64,000 nucleotides of DNA, taken from the NCBI RefSeq assembly GCF_047948215.1, contig NC_134460.1, positions 9,295,501-9,359,500 on the forward strand, read 5' to 3'. Made by a program: the position numbers and the translations under genes. Positions 11,226-21,919 of this stretch are shown here, one piece after another (the stretch's first letter is position 1; each line of letters begins with the position of its first letter). This DNA comes from Lycorma delicatula (Eukaryota; Arthropoda; Insecta; Hemiptera; Fulgoridae). The notes under the pieces were generated by a model. That model did no database searches and was not told where the DNA came from. It worked only from the letters and a program-made list of their open reading frames with translations.

Positions 11226-11852
11226 AACACCGGGTTGGTTTAGTGCTTAACTCGTCGACGTAAATCACCTGATTTCGAAGTCGAAGTCGAAGTTCTAAGG
11301 TTCAAATCCTAATAAAGGTATTTGCTTTAATTCAGATTTTATACTAGATCGTGGATACCGGTGTTCTTTGGTGGGTTTTTTCTTAAGACCACTGAGGATG
11401 GTCTAGCAGTTACTCATTGCGCATCCTCAGAGGTTGCCTGGCTTCTAACCTCCCGGGATCCCACAGGATCCGATGATGCCGTGCACTGCGGGGGTCGCTC
11501 ACCCAGTAGGCCGGGACTCGGTCTTTTCTTTTTCCCATACCTCAAACAAGTTTCCTTCCAAGGATGGGATCTAGCCCGGTCAATCATCGAGAGCGGTCCA
11601 TCTTAGCGAACCGCCCTCTCATGAGCTGACCTTGTATTTCCCTGCCTCCAGCATCTATTCCCACTCCCTAGCGTCTCTGTCCCCTTATCCCCGCTACGTC
11701 CGGTGGCTGGGTTTTAATTTACCACACGTCTCAGGAATGGTCGGCCTAGGTTTGTGCAAAACTACACGTTTACCGGTAAACAGTTACATTATACTAAGTC
11801 GATAATGATTTCAATTGTTGATGCGACTATAAATAAAAGATTTAAAAAAAAA
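11226..11852 (+). mobile_element. SINE-1 variant with a nested insertion, 12-bp TSD
   Basis: The direct repeat actgaaataagt (11214-11225, 11853-11864) bounds it. 11226-11370 is the SINE-1 head and start of body. The body resumes at about 11706 (ctgggttttaatt..accacacgtctcaggaatggtcg). From about 11765 the 3' part differs from all other SINE-1 copies (gtttaccggtaaacagttac ... ataaaagatttaaaaaaaaa), so this is a different 3'-tail subfamily. Confidence 0.85.
11371..11705 (-). mobile_element. GC-rich insert inside SINE-1, probable LINE 3' UTR fragment
   Basis: This 335-base GC-rich block splits SINE-1 at ggtgg, which occurs on both sides. On the minus strand it ends in aagaaaaaac, like a short A-tail, so it looks like a 3'-terminal retroposed fragment. 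It contains an imperfect hairpin, ctgaggatg...gcatcctcag. An 81-codon frame on the plus strand (11361-11606) crosses into the SINE and has no recognisable domain. The LINE family is not identified; R1-like 3' UTRs elsewhere here are similarly GC-rich. Confidence 0.5.
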
Positions 11853-11864
11853 ACTGAAATAAGT

Positions 11865-12158
11865 TTTCATTTATTCTGTAAATAGAATTTGCTAGCATTA
11901 TGACAATTCATATACCTTATTAAAATGTTAAGTCCTACAATAGTTTTAAGCTTTATAAAAATTAACTGATAATTTTGTTTTCCTATCTACTTGTAATTTT
12001 TAAACAAACTTGGTATTTAATTTAAGGAAAATGTTTTACAATTAATAGAAAACTATAAATATAGTTTTTTCTTCACACAAATCAAAAATCTTTTAAGGTG
12101 ACTTTATTTATTTATTTTTTTTTTTTTTTAATTGTGAAATATTATGCATTATAATATT
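11865..12158. other. AT-rich spacer with a poly-T run
   Basis: A T-run lies at 12111-12129, followed by two copies of attatgcat (12141-12149, 12157-12165) at the LINE-A 5' junction. Confidence 0.6.
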
Positions 12159-13418
12159 ATGCATCAAAAATCTTAACTAGAATTTTATACAGAAGAATTG
12201 AGAGGAGAGTGGAAGAAGTGTTAGGAGAAGACCAATTTGGTTTCAGGAAAAGTATAGGGACAAGGGAAGCAATTTTAGGCCTCAGATTAATAGTAGAAGG
12301 AAGATAAAAGAAAAACAAACCAACATACTTGGCGTTTATAGACCTAGAAAAGGCTTTCGATAACGTAGACTGGAATAAAATGTTCAGCATTTAAAAAAAA
12401 TTAGGGTTCAAATACAGAGATAGAAGAACAATTGCTAACATGCACAGGAACCAAACAGCAACAATAACAATTGAAGAACATAAGAAAGAAGCCGTAATAA
12501 GAAAGGGAGTCCGACAAGGATGTTCCCTATCTCCGTTACTTTTTAATCTTTACATGGAACTAGCAGTTAATGATGTTAAAGAACAATTTAGATTCGGAGT
12601 AACAGTACAAGGTGAAAAGATAAAGATGCTACGATTTGCTGATGATATAGTAATTCTAGCCGAGAGTAAAAAGGATTTAGAAGAAACGATGAACGGCATA
12701 GATGAAGTCCTACGCAAGAACTATCGCATGAAAATAAACAAGAACAAAACAAAAGTAATGAAATGTAGTAGAAATAACAAAGATGGACCGCTGAATGTGA
12801 AAATAGGAGGAGAAAAGATTATGGAGGTAGAAGAATTTTGTTATTTGGGAAGTAAAATTACTAAAGATGGACGAAGCAGGAGCGATATAAAATGCCGAAT
12901 AGCACAAGCTAAACGAGGCTTCAGTAAGAAATATAATTTGTTTACATCAAAAATTAATTTAAATGTCAGGAAAAGATTTTTGAAAGTGTATGTTTGGAGT
13001 GTCGCTTTATATGGAAGTGAAACTTGGACGATCGGAGTATCTGAGAAGAAAAGATTAGAAGCTTTTGAAATGCGGTGCTATAGGAGAATGTTAAAAATCA
13101 GATGGGTGGATAAAGTGACAAATGAAGAGGTATTGCGGCAAATAGATGAAGAAAGAAGCATTTGGAAAAATATAGTTAAAAGAAGAGACAGACTTATAGG
13201 CCACATACTAAGGCATCCTGGAATAGTCGCTTTAATATTGGAAGGACAGGTAGAAGGGAAAAATTGTGTAGGCAGGCCACGTTTGGAGTATGTAAAACAA
13301 ATTGTTGGGGATGTAGGATGTAGAGGGTATACTGAAATGAAACGACTAGCACTAGATAGGGAATCTTGGAGAGCTGCATCAAACCAGTCAAATGACTGAA
13401 GACAAAAAAAAAAAAAAG
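12159..13418 (+). mobile_element. LINE-A copy 3: 5'-truncated, near-complete RT domain, poly-A
   Basis: The longest plus-strand LINE-A copy. It starts within the RT domain (ASKILTRILYRRIERRVEEV, then GEDQFGFRKSIGTREAI) and runs to the poly-A tail at 13405-13418. Identity with the copies at 16882 and 53965 is very high, so it is a recent insertion. No clean TSD was found; a duplicated attatgcat sits at the 5' junction. Confidence 0.9.
12168..13399 (+). pseudogene. LINE-A reverse transcriptase with premature stops; 319-codon open part at 12440-13399
   Basis: RT blocks in order: QFGFRKSIGTREAI; FIDLEKAFDNVDW (motif A with its Asp); GVRQGCSLSPLLFNLYMEL (motif B); LRFADDIVILAES (motif C, FADD catalytic pair intact); then the thumb and C-terminal region with FCYLGSKITKDG, YGSETWTIGVSEKK, LEAFEMRCYRRMLKIRW, NEEVL, IGHILRH, VGRPRLEYVKQI, WRAASNQSND. 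The layout matches RTE/BovB-type LINE proteins. Two early stops (taa near 12304 and a break after MFSI near 12390) disable the N-terminal half; from MHRNQ onward it is open. Endonuclease and upstream part are missing by 5' truncation. Confidence 0.88.
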
Positions 13419-14038
13419 GAAAGAGTATGTGAAAAGAAAGGAAATATTTACAATACAGAAATGTTTCAATAAAGTAACTTCAGTTTTATTAATATTGAAG
13501 AAATTTATTCGAAAACGTGATATTTCAAATTATTGTAATATATAGAACGTTTTAACTATTATAACTCCATTTACTTTTATTTTTTACTATTTTATTACAA
13601 TATTCAAATGAACGTACAGAATACTTATTGCACACATTCCAAAATATAACGGTATATAAGTAAGCGATAACTATATACGTCTAATAACTAAATACCGTTT
13701 AGAGTAGATTATTTATACTAACTACTCGTATATATCACCCAACGGCAGTCCACTGTGCTTAATGAAGCGCTTTTCAAGATTACTAAAGAACGGTTAAAGA
13801 ACTTATATCTTCCACTGCAATGTTTCCTTCTTATATTATTTATTTTTTGGTTGATTAAATTACACAGAAGCTTTAAAGCTTGTACGTGAAATATGGAAAT
13901 AGAATTTCGTAGCGTATGAAAAGTTATTAAATTATTAAAAGGATCTTTTGACATTTAACATTGTAGTTGACGAATTTAATTAAATTTTATATAATACTGT
14001 ATTATTATAATAATATATAATTATAATAATAATCCATA
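13419..14038. other. AT-rich spacer, no supported gene
   Basis: A 78-codon minus frame (13718-13954) has no domain I recognise and could be chance. Confidence 0.5.
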
Positions 14039-15572
14039 TCTATCTTATATATATAAAAATCTCGTGACACGATGTATGTTCGGGATAAACTCCGAAACTA
14101 CCGAACCGATTTTGATAAAATTTCGTAACTATCTGTAATTTAGTCCAACTTAAGAAATAGGATAGTTTTTATCTCAATTATTGACTTCAATATTTGTTAT
14201 TGCAAATTAAATGTTTATTATACGACAACAGTGTGTTTTTAAATAACCTTTGGAAAAGAACATATTATACTAATATAAAAGGTATTTAATTTTTTTAAAA
14301 CCATCGAAAATAATTTATTTTACTATAAAGATAGATATTTAATTTTTAAATAACCTTGGAAATTCGACATGCGGTATAAAAACTAAGATTTTCTTAGTAC
14401 GTCTAATTTCCCAGCACAATTTTCGTTGTCTCAAGATTAATCTAAAAGATGAAAGGAGAAAAAAAAAAGGGGGAAAGGGATAAAAAGGAAGAAGGAAAGG
14501 GAAATAATAGAAAGAGAAATGACGGAAGGAAAGAAAGATAAAAAGGAGAAAATGATGGAAACTGAAGAAAAGAAATGGGGCAACAGAAAGAAAATAAATA
14601 AATAAATGAAAATGGAAAAAAGGGAAGAGAAAGGTAAAATGGAAAAAAGAAAAAAGTAAAAACGGGAAAAGGAAATGGAAAGGGAAGAAAGAGGAAGAGG
14701 AAAGGGAAACAGAAATGAAGGAAGTAAAGGGAAACGGGTAGAAAAGGAGAAAACTGTAGAAAGGAAAGAAGGAAAATGGTAAAACATAAAGGAAAAAGGT
14801 AAAAATGAAAATAGAAAAAATGAAAGAAAGGAAAAACGGGGAAAAAATGGAAAGGGGAAAGGAGAAAAAAGAAAACGGAAAAGGAAGGAAGAAAGGGAAA
14901 TAAGAAAAGGAAAGGAACATGAGGAGAAAGGAGTGGAAAGAAAAGAGGGGGAAATGGGAAAAATGAAAGGGAATATGCTAAAAATAAAAATGGGAAAAGA
15001 AAAGATAGGGAAAATGGAAAAAAGAAAAAAGGAAAACAGGGGAAAGGAAAAACAAGAAAAGGAATTGGAAAAGGGAAAGGAGGAAATAGAAAAAGAGGAA
15101 AAGGGTGAAAAAGGAAGAGGGATAGGGAAATAATGGAAAGTGAAATGAGGAAAGGAATGATAAAGGGTGGATAAAAAGGAGAAAATTGTGGAAAGGGAAG
15201 AGAGAAATAGAATGTGGTAAAAATGAAAATTGAAGCGGGGTAAAAATTGTAATTGGAAAAACGAAAATGCGAAAGGAGGAAAAGAAAAAAGAAACGGAAA
15301 ATGAGAAACGGAAAGGGAGAAATGGGAGAAAAGTGTATTGGGAGAAAGGGAAAATAGAAGACGGGTAAAAGGGAAAGGTTAAATTTTGTTAATTCCGTAA
15401 TGTTCATTTTGTTAATGTTTTATGAAACTTTGAATTGTGTTCATTTAATCTATATATAGTATATATAATTATATATATATATATATAGATATACATAACT
15501 TATAGATATTTATAACATATATATATATATATCTAGCAAATAGCAATAGTGAAGCATCGCAGGGTTTGCTAG
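14039..15572 (+). mobile_element. Helitron-like non-autonomous element carrying a polypurine block
   Basis: The 5' edge is TCTATCTTATATATATAAA preceded by A, followed by a gttcgggataaactccgaaa / ccgaaccgatttt sequence, a common form of insect Helitron 5' ends. The 3' edge is gaagcatcgcagggtttgCTAG, followed by T at 15573, with an 8-bp stem (ctagcaaa 15533-15540, tttgctag 15565-15572). The 3' about 190 bases (15380-15572) match the minus strand of 32856-32985, including a shared cgtaatgttca and gtttcataaaac when read on that strand. No Rep/Hel protein is encoded. Terminus form and the second copy support Helitron; it is not proven. Confidence 0.6.
14444..15378. repeat. About 935-base homopurine-homopyrimidine tract
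   Basis: The plus strand is almost only A and G (gaaagg, gggaaa, aaaaagg blocks with rare t and c), irregular rather than a simple tandem repeat. The opposite strand is open for 321 codons (14442-15407) and gives a Phe/Ser/Pro/Leu-only product. That is what a pyrimidine strand encodes by necessity and is not evidence of a gene. It lies wholly inside the Helitron-like element. Confidence 0.95.
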
Positions 15573-15578
15573 TAATAT

Positions 15579-16710
15579 TATCTAAAGAGGAAGAGAATTT
15601 TGGTTTGTTCGGAATAAACAAAAAACTACTCGATCAATTACAACTAAATTTTTACCCATGTTTCTTGGCATAACTGAGAAGGTTTTTAGATATATTTTAT
15701 CTCGAAAATACATTTCGATTTCTGTAGAGTGAAGATTTGCCGGTTGAAGCACAAACTTAAACGATTTGAATTAATGAAGTGTGAACTTGTGAGTCACTAT
15801 CAATATGCGAGCCGGGTTTGAACTGAATTATTCGAATCAATCGAATGAATTTAAAAAAAAATAATATATTTAAATTTACCTTAAATAAAATAATATTATT
15901 TTAAAAAAATTCTGCTAAACAATAACGGGCTTCCCGTGGGAACTGCGTGTGAGGCTAGAGTGAAGATATATTCGAGCACCTTGTGGAAGGCTAAACCAAT
16001 CATCACCACCGACTGGTATCAAACGGAATGCCCCTGGGGCGACGTTTTCAGAGATGCAATTGGGTGCTCTTATAAAATCTATGCAGACAATCATCCGATT
16101 TTCAAAACGGGGTATTCGTTAATAGGTAAGGCATCCGGTACACTCTCGATCTAACGGATCACAGTTATTCGGAAATGTATATATAAAGTTTGTCTGTTTG
16201 TTATCGCATCATGCGAGAACCAACCGACCGATTACTTTCAAATTTGCATGATTCATTCATGTTTAGGCATTAAGCCATCGACTGAGGCCCTAGCTCCCTT
16301 GAAGGTTAAGATAATAAAATGATTCATTGTTTCATCGCCCACAAAGAGGGCGAAGCTGTGTATTAAACATATTCATTAAGGAAAAAATAGATTTATCCAT
16401 TCATTTCATTATTATATTTCTGCCACCATGACAAAGAAGTAATTTGTGAATTTTTCGTCGTCAGACGTGTGTGTACTTTAGTCACCATAGTTACTGTTAT
16501 TCTACCTTTTGTAATATAGTTTCTTTTTCAGGTTTCCATAAAGTCTGAATACTACAATTATTATTTACCAGTATTATTCTCACAACCATCAGGATAACGT
16601 AGGATCTGAGGGTCCAGAGAGTAGAGACCTTTGTGTAGATAGGAATGGCGACCTAAACAAACTAGGTTGACCTGAGCTCCGACGGTTCAGATTACCTCCA
16701 GATGGGCCGG
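15579..16710 (+). mobile_element. Second Helitron-like unit or insertion, bracketed by ctagtaatat
   Basis: 15597-15835 matches 1-220, so this is another copy of the repeat that opens the window. The segment is bracketed by the 10-base direct repeat ctagtaatat (15569-15578 and 16711-16720); the right one follows ggccgg and could itself be a CTAG-T Helitron end. 16345-16365 has gggcgaagctgtg, like a Helitron 3' region. The limits are therefore ambiguous: a tandem Helitron insertion or a TSD-flanked insertion. Confidence 0.45.
15936..16154 (+). CDS. Unrecognised 72-codon frame in GC-richer sequence
   Basis: It starts MGTACEARVKIYSSTLWKAK and includes DWYQTECPWGDVFRDAIG and IYADNHPIFKTGYSL. The composition (Trp, Cys, Asp, charged residues) is protein-like, unlike the low-complexity frames nearby, and the DNA is less AT-rich than its surroundings. 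The frame may begin upstream, since the sequence before the ATG continues in the same style. I do not recognise a family. It sits in the repeat unit 15579-16710, so a decayed piece of a transposon or captured gene is more likely than a host gene. Confidence 0.3.
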   Translation: MGTACEARVKIYSSTLWKAKPIITTDWYQTECPWGDVFRDAIGCSYKIYADNHPIFKTGYSLIGKASGTLSI

Positions 16711-16720
16711 CTAGTAATAT

Positions 16721-16871
16721 AAAATTATACAATAATAATATACAATTCTAGTTAAAATATTTGTTCTATTGCCTGAAATAATGTATAAATTAAATAAATA
16801 TTTTACTCCCATCGATGCTTAGTAATAGATGACATGAATCTGATGTTGTAGACCAGCATGCACCTTTCTCA
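16721..16871. other. Short AT-rich spacer
   Basis: Nothing recognised between the Helitron-like region and the LINE-A TSD. Confidence 0.6.
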
Positions 16872-16881
16872 TGTTCAATAC

Positions 16882-18316
16882 TTTTTTTTTTTTTGTCTTC
16901 AGTCATTTGACTGGTTTGATGCAGCTCTCCAAGATTCCCTATCTAGTGCTAGTCGTTTCATTTCAGTATACCCTCTACATCCTACATCCCTAACAATTTG
17001 TTTTACATACTCCAAACGTGGCCTGCCTACACAATTTTTCCCTTCTACCTGTCCTTCCAATATTAAAGCGACTATTCCAGTATGCCTTAGTATGTGGCCT
17101 ATAAGTCTGTCTCTTCTTTTAACTATATTTTTCCAAATGCTTCTTTCTTCATCTATTTGCCGCAATACCTCTTCATTTGTCACTTTATCCACCCGTCTGA
17201 TTTTTAACATTGTCCTATAGCACCGCATTTCAAAAGCTTCTAATCTTTTCTTCTCAGATACTCCGATCGTCCAAGTTTCACTTCCACATAAAGCGACACT
17301 CCAAACATACACTTTCAAAAATCTTTTCCTGACATTTAAATTCATTTTTGATGTAAACAAATTATATTTCTTACTGAAGGCTCGTTTAGCTTGTGCTATT
17401 CGGCATTTTATATCGCTCCTGCTTCGTCCATCTTTAGTAATTCTACTTCCCAAATAACAAAATTCTTCTACCTCCATAATCTTTTCTCCTCCTATTTTCA
17501 CATTCAGCGGTCCATCTTTGTTATTTCTACTACATTTCATTACTTTTGTTTTGTTCTTGTTTATTTTCATGCGATAGTTCTTGCGTAGGACTTCATCTAT
17601 GCCGTTCATTGTTTCTTCTAAATCCTTTTTATTCTCGGCTAGAATTACTATATCATTAGCAAATCGTAGCATCTTTATCTTTTCACCTTATACTGTTACT
17701 CCGAATCTAAATTGTTTTTTAACATCATTAACTGCTAGTTCCATGTAAAGATTAAAAAGTAACGGAGATACAGAACATCCTTGTCGGACTCCCTTTCTTA
17801 TTATGGCTTCTTTCTTATGTTCTTCAATTGCTACTGTTGCTGTTTGGTTCCTGTACATGTTAGCAATTGTTCTTCTATCTCTGTATTTGAACCCTAATTT
17901 TTTTAAAATGCTGAACATTTTATTCCAGTCTACGTTATCGAATGCCTTTTTAGGTCTATAAACGCCAAGTACGTTGGTTTGTTTTTCTTTAATCTTCCTT
18001 CTACTATTAATCTGAGGCCTAAAATTGCTTCCCTTGTCCCTATACTTTTCCTGAAACCAAATTGGTCTTCTCCTAACACTTCCTCCACTCTCCTCTCAAT
18101 TCTTCTGTATAGAATTCTAGTTAAGATTTTTGATGCATGACTAGTTAAACTAATTGTTCTGTATTCTTCACATTTATCTGCCCCTGCTTTCTTTGGTATC
18201 ATTCCTATAACACTTTTTTTGAAATCTGACGGAAATTCCCCTTTTTCATAAATATTACACACCAGTTTGTATAATCTATCAATCGCCTCCTCCCCTACAC
18301 TGCGCAGTAATTCTAT
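16882..18316 (-). mobile_element. LINE-A copy 4: longest 5' extent, perfect 10-bp TSD
   Basis: The direct repeat tgttcaatac (16872-16881 and 18317-18326) bounds it. On the minus strand it starts further upstream than any other RT-bearing copy (IELLASVGEEAIDRLYKL, then YEKGEFPSDFKKSVIGMIPK) and ends in poly-A adjacent to the TSD. 5' truncation plus TSD plus poly-A is a standard target-primed insertion. Confidence 0.95.
16899..18262 (-). pseudogene. LINE-A reverse transcriptase, dead active site (FAND)
   Basis: Three open pieces. 18262-17930: palm start GMIPKKAGADKCEEYRTISL to YLAFIDLK; a 1-base deletion near 17950 destroys motif A (FIDLEKAFD elsewhere). 17918-17688: MFSILKKLGFKYRDRRTIAN to GVRQGCSVSPLLFNLYMEL. 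17672-16899: LRFANDIVILAEN to WRAASNQSND, after an in-frame TAA between TV and GEKIKM. Motif C reads FAND where copies 3 and 7 read FADD: the first, metal-binding Asp is Asn (GAT to AAT), so even a repaired frame would lack RT activity. Confidence 0.9.
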
Positions 18317-18326
18317 TGTTCAATAC

Positions 18327-20508
18327 AAGTTTCTTTAAATTTATCATGCCGTTAACGAATACATGTTCTACAGGTGACTCGAAATTAGATCGAGTTCTAC
18401 AATTGCGTCGAACTTGTGCGTCGGAATTTGTTTCAATAAATCATTCTACGCATTGAACTTCATCTGTGGATTCATGGCGACTGACTTAATGCGCTTACGT
18501 ATGCAATAGCGCTATCTATTATTTGCCCAGGGAAACGTTATGAGTTACTTTTTAAAGACAGCCATCCGTTAATAGGACTATTACTTTTTTTTCTAATTAG
18601 ACATCTTAATTGTTCAGATAATTCTCGGACACCCGGCATAACATTGGAATGTCATTTTAAGGACAACCTTCATACAGAAAGCAAGATAATTCCTTAAAAA
18701 GTTTATGTTTAAGGTAACTGAAGACGCCTACAAATCTTAGCAAGTTACGAAGTATGGAAACCGGTAGTTCAAGTCCAGCACGCCTCTTATATTTCAAGTG
18801 TTTTACACAGTACAGTCAAAAGAAGATCAAATATTTAAACCGATAAATTTATCATTTTCTGTTGTAAAAGATTCTCAATTAATTAAGATACATTGTTTAC
18901 GATAAAACAACGATAAAAGATACAAAATAATCTTAAAGCTACCCAATATTTGCGGATACAAAATAGACATATATGTATGACGTGTGATTTCTTGCGTAAG
19001 GCGTTAAACAATAAAAAAATCGGTTAACAATAAATATATATCAAATACATTCCAGTAAATTTTCTGACAGCAGTTATCTGGTGTATACCTTCCACTAAAA
19101 ATTACGACTGAGGTTAAATTATCTGAAAAATCACCGTTGTCTTCTATATATTGTGATTATATGAAAAATAACAAATACTCATCCAATCGTTTAAACATTA
19201 ATACAATAAAGAAAAGTACGAATAACAACAAAATATAAACTAAAATTTTTATTATTTGGAAATAAAATATATATATATTTATATGGTTAATAAGATATGA
19301 AACTTTTATGAGTTATATAATTTATTTTTTTTAGAATTGATTTTATATTCGTAGATAAAATTTATTTATTGTAACAAATATAATAATAAAACTAAAAACA
19401 ATAAATTATACATACAAATTTTAGTAATTTATAACCTGAAATAATGCATTCATATACGGTGCATGCAATATTTCAATAAACGGAATTTGGAAGGAACCCA
19501 ATTTTTTAAGTCTGTAACACGACCTCTTTACTGTAAGATGACCTTGTTTCACGTAATGCTGAAATAAGAGGAATGACGTAATATCGACTTTCTTTTTTTT
19601 TATGTCTTTGAAAATATGCTGCATCAAACCTTCTCTTTTATTCCTCTTAACGAGGGTAAAAAACTCTCTTCATAGCCAACAATACAGAAGATTGAACTAC
19701 GTATAAAGAATTTTACAAGTAAAAGACATAAGATTTCTAATGACGTCACATTTTTATACAGTTTTTTTAAATTTATGTTAAATTTAACATTGCATTCAGC
19801 GTTGACCAAAATATTTAATATAATTATCATATTTTTTATCAATTTCTATGAAACTGAATATACATTTAGTCTACTTTTTTGTTCTACCTATATTTTTATA
19901 AATTACTTTATATTTTTTATTATATTTGAATACTAATAAAATAACAAGTAAAGAGATATTTCTAAAATATCTAGTAATAGTATTTTTTATATTTATAATT
20001 TATTTATTCTGAATTTTTAGTCATAATAGCAACAAACAAGCACGAAAATCATTTCATCGAGAATTGACGGTAGACTAGACATGACATCCAAGTAAATATA
20101 ATGAGGAGTAAACTGGTTCCCAGTTTCCTTCTTATAAACTGTTGCCCTAAACGTTGATACTCTGACTACGTTAATTACAGGAATTGAGTGTGTAATGAAC
20201 ATCATTACTCTTAGAGATAGCAATTAAAAACTATTTTGTTTCGTATAACTCACATAATTTTTATGCTTCAAGACCATAATAATTTATGGAACGAATTAAA
20301 GAAAATAAAAAATTAACGCATACTGCAAATTCAATTCAGTAGGAGTAAAAATACGCGCCCTGAAATAAACAAAATTTATATTTTCTAAGATTTTGATTTT
20401 TATGCTTTAACCCGACACACATTTAACATGGAAAACGTTCCACTCGTATTAATCTATACGTATGTTCCGCAAATGAATGCCTTCCTGCAATTCATATATA
20501 TAAATATA
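18327..20508. other. Spacer of about 2.2 kb without a supported gene
   Basis: 18340-18800 is less AT-rich and looks like older unique or decayed repeat DNA; ggtagttcaagtccagc near 18762 is B-box-like but has no matching A box. 18800-20508 is plain AT-rich sequence. Short minus frames (19421-19627, 19624-19842, 20017-20223) show no recognisable domain. Confidence 0.55.
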
Positions 20509-20510
20509 TA

Positions 20511-21829
20511 CAGGGTGTCCCATATAAAACGCAACCCATCAATCACTCAACCATGAAATTTCAAAAGTCAAGCTTACTCCCTTACTCGTTACTGAAATGG
20601 ACTCGTCCAACATCTGAACATCGCGGCGACGCAGTAGAACACTGCCGATAGTAACAACAATGCAATCATAACGTTCAGTGTATCGCTAGAGACAAGATGG
20701 TGTTTTCGCTAGATGAACGTGTTTTCATTGTTGAGTCGTACTTCAGTACAAAATCAGTGGTTGCAATGCAGGATTTGTTTTGCCATAAGTACCCAGATAA
20801 AACGGCTCCTAACAAAGCATCAGTATTAAGGTTAGTTGCAAAATTTAGAGAAACTGGTTCTGTTAATAACAAGGAACACAAAAGATCTGCGTCAGTGTTG
20901 AATACGGATACAGTCACTGAAATCAAAGACCGATTACTCCCCTCGCCAAATAAATCGATCAAACGTTTGTCTGCTGAAATCAATTTGTCTAAATCAACTG
21001 TTCATCGGGTGACCAAACGATTACAATTACGACCTTATTGCATTCAAACGATTATCGACTTCTTGAGCCCGACAAAGAAAAACGGCTACAATATTGTCAA
21101 CAGTTCCGTCGATTTCTGCGTGAGGGAATTAATGTTATGGATTCGTTATTTTTCACAGATGAACCACGGTTTCATTTGGATGGCTACATAAATAGCCAAA
21201 ACAGTAGAATTTAGAGCGCTGAAAATCCCCACGTTTATCACGAAAAACAATTACACCAGCAGAAGTCGGGCGTGTTGTTGCGCGATATCGCGGAAGAAAA
21301 TAATCGGTCCTATTTTTTTCGAGTACAACATTAATGCAGAACGATATCAAGACATTTTTTTCAGTTCATCGCACTCTTGGAAGAGGAAGACGGCTACAAC
21401 ATGACGTTGCGACATCGCACTACGCAGGTACAACTTCAGATTTCGTCGAGGAATTCTTTGATAATCGTATTATCGGTCGAGGCTTGTGGCCGCCAAGATT
21501 TCCAGATTTGACTGCGGTGGATTTTTTTCTACGGGGTTACCTCAACAAACCTACAGCAACAAACCACAAACACTTGAACGATTGAAAGTCAATATTGAAT
21601 GAGCTGTATTAAATATCCAGCCACAAACTTTGAAAAAAGTTGCAAGAAACGCTGTAAAAAGAATTGAAGTTTGTATTCAAGAAGATGGCGACCACTTTCA
21701 ACATTTACTCTAAATGTAAGGCAATAGATGGTAATAATAAAAAAATTACATTTACATTTACACATGCCTTTTTATTATTTCAATACCTACCAATATAAGG
21801 TTGGGTTGCGTTTTATATAAGACACTCTG
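20511..21829 (+). mobile_element. Mariner-type (IS630-Tc1-mariner) transposon, 1319 bp
   Basis: The left terminus cagggtgtcccatataaaac (20511 on) and the inverted right terminus cagagtgtcttatataaaac (ending 21829) share gcaaccca inside. Terminal inverted repeats of about 28 bases differ at only a few positions. TA dinucleotides flank both ends (20509-20510, 21830-21831), the target duplication of this superfamily. One transposase frame in between is broken by stops. Confidence 0.92.
20697..21713 (+). pseudogene. Mariner-type transposase pseudogene
   Basis: Start MVFSLDERVFIVESYFSTKS. The N-terminal helix-turn-helix part is open to about residue 120: KASVLRLVAKFRETGSVNNK, then a second DNA-binding helix region SIKRLSAEINLSKSTVHRVT. 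After a frameshift near 21050 the catalytic core continues in other frames: FTDEPRFHLDGYINSQN (first Asp), ENPHVYHEKQLH, QHDVATSHYA (second Asp), RGLWPPRFPDLTAVDFFLRG (third acidic position), ending EDGDHFQHLL at 21713. At least two stops and two frameshifts make it non-functional. Length is that of a full-length family member, about 340 residues. Confidence 0.9.
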
Positions 21830-21919
21830 TATATACATATTATTAAATAAATAAAACTCATATTTCCTATTTGTTAATGTACTTAACTAGTCTGCTTTGA
21901 ATCATTAATTGTGTTTTTT

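Noticed and set aside
12141..12165. attatgcat duplicate as TSD of LINE-A copy 3
   Set aside because: Both copies are at the 5' side; no match follows the poly-A tail at 13418.
13718..13954. 78-codon minus frame as a possible gene fragment
   Set aside because: No recognisable domain, no start context, AT-rich composition; chance frame is as likely.
14442..15407. 321-codon minus-strand frame, apparently a hydrophobic Phe/Ser/Pro protein
   Set aside because: It is the forced translation of a pyrimidine-only strand; TAA, TAG and TGA need purines, so stops are absent by composition.
16899..16960. Plus-strand frames reading FFCLQSFDWFDAALQDSLSS at several places
   Set aside because: Antisense shadow of the LINE-A 3' end, repeated at every minus-oriented LINE-A copy.
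18755..18800. ggtagttcaagtccagc as a B box of a tRNA gene
   Set aside because: No A box or cloverleaf upstream and no TSD or tail.
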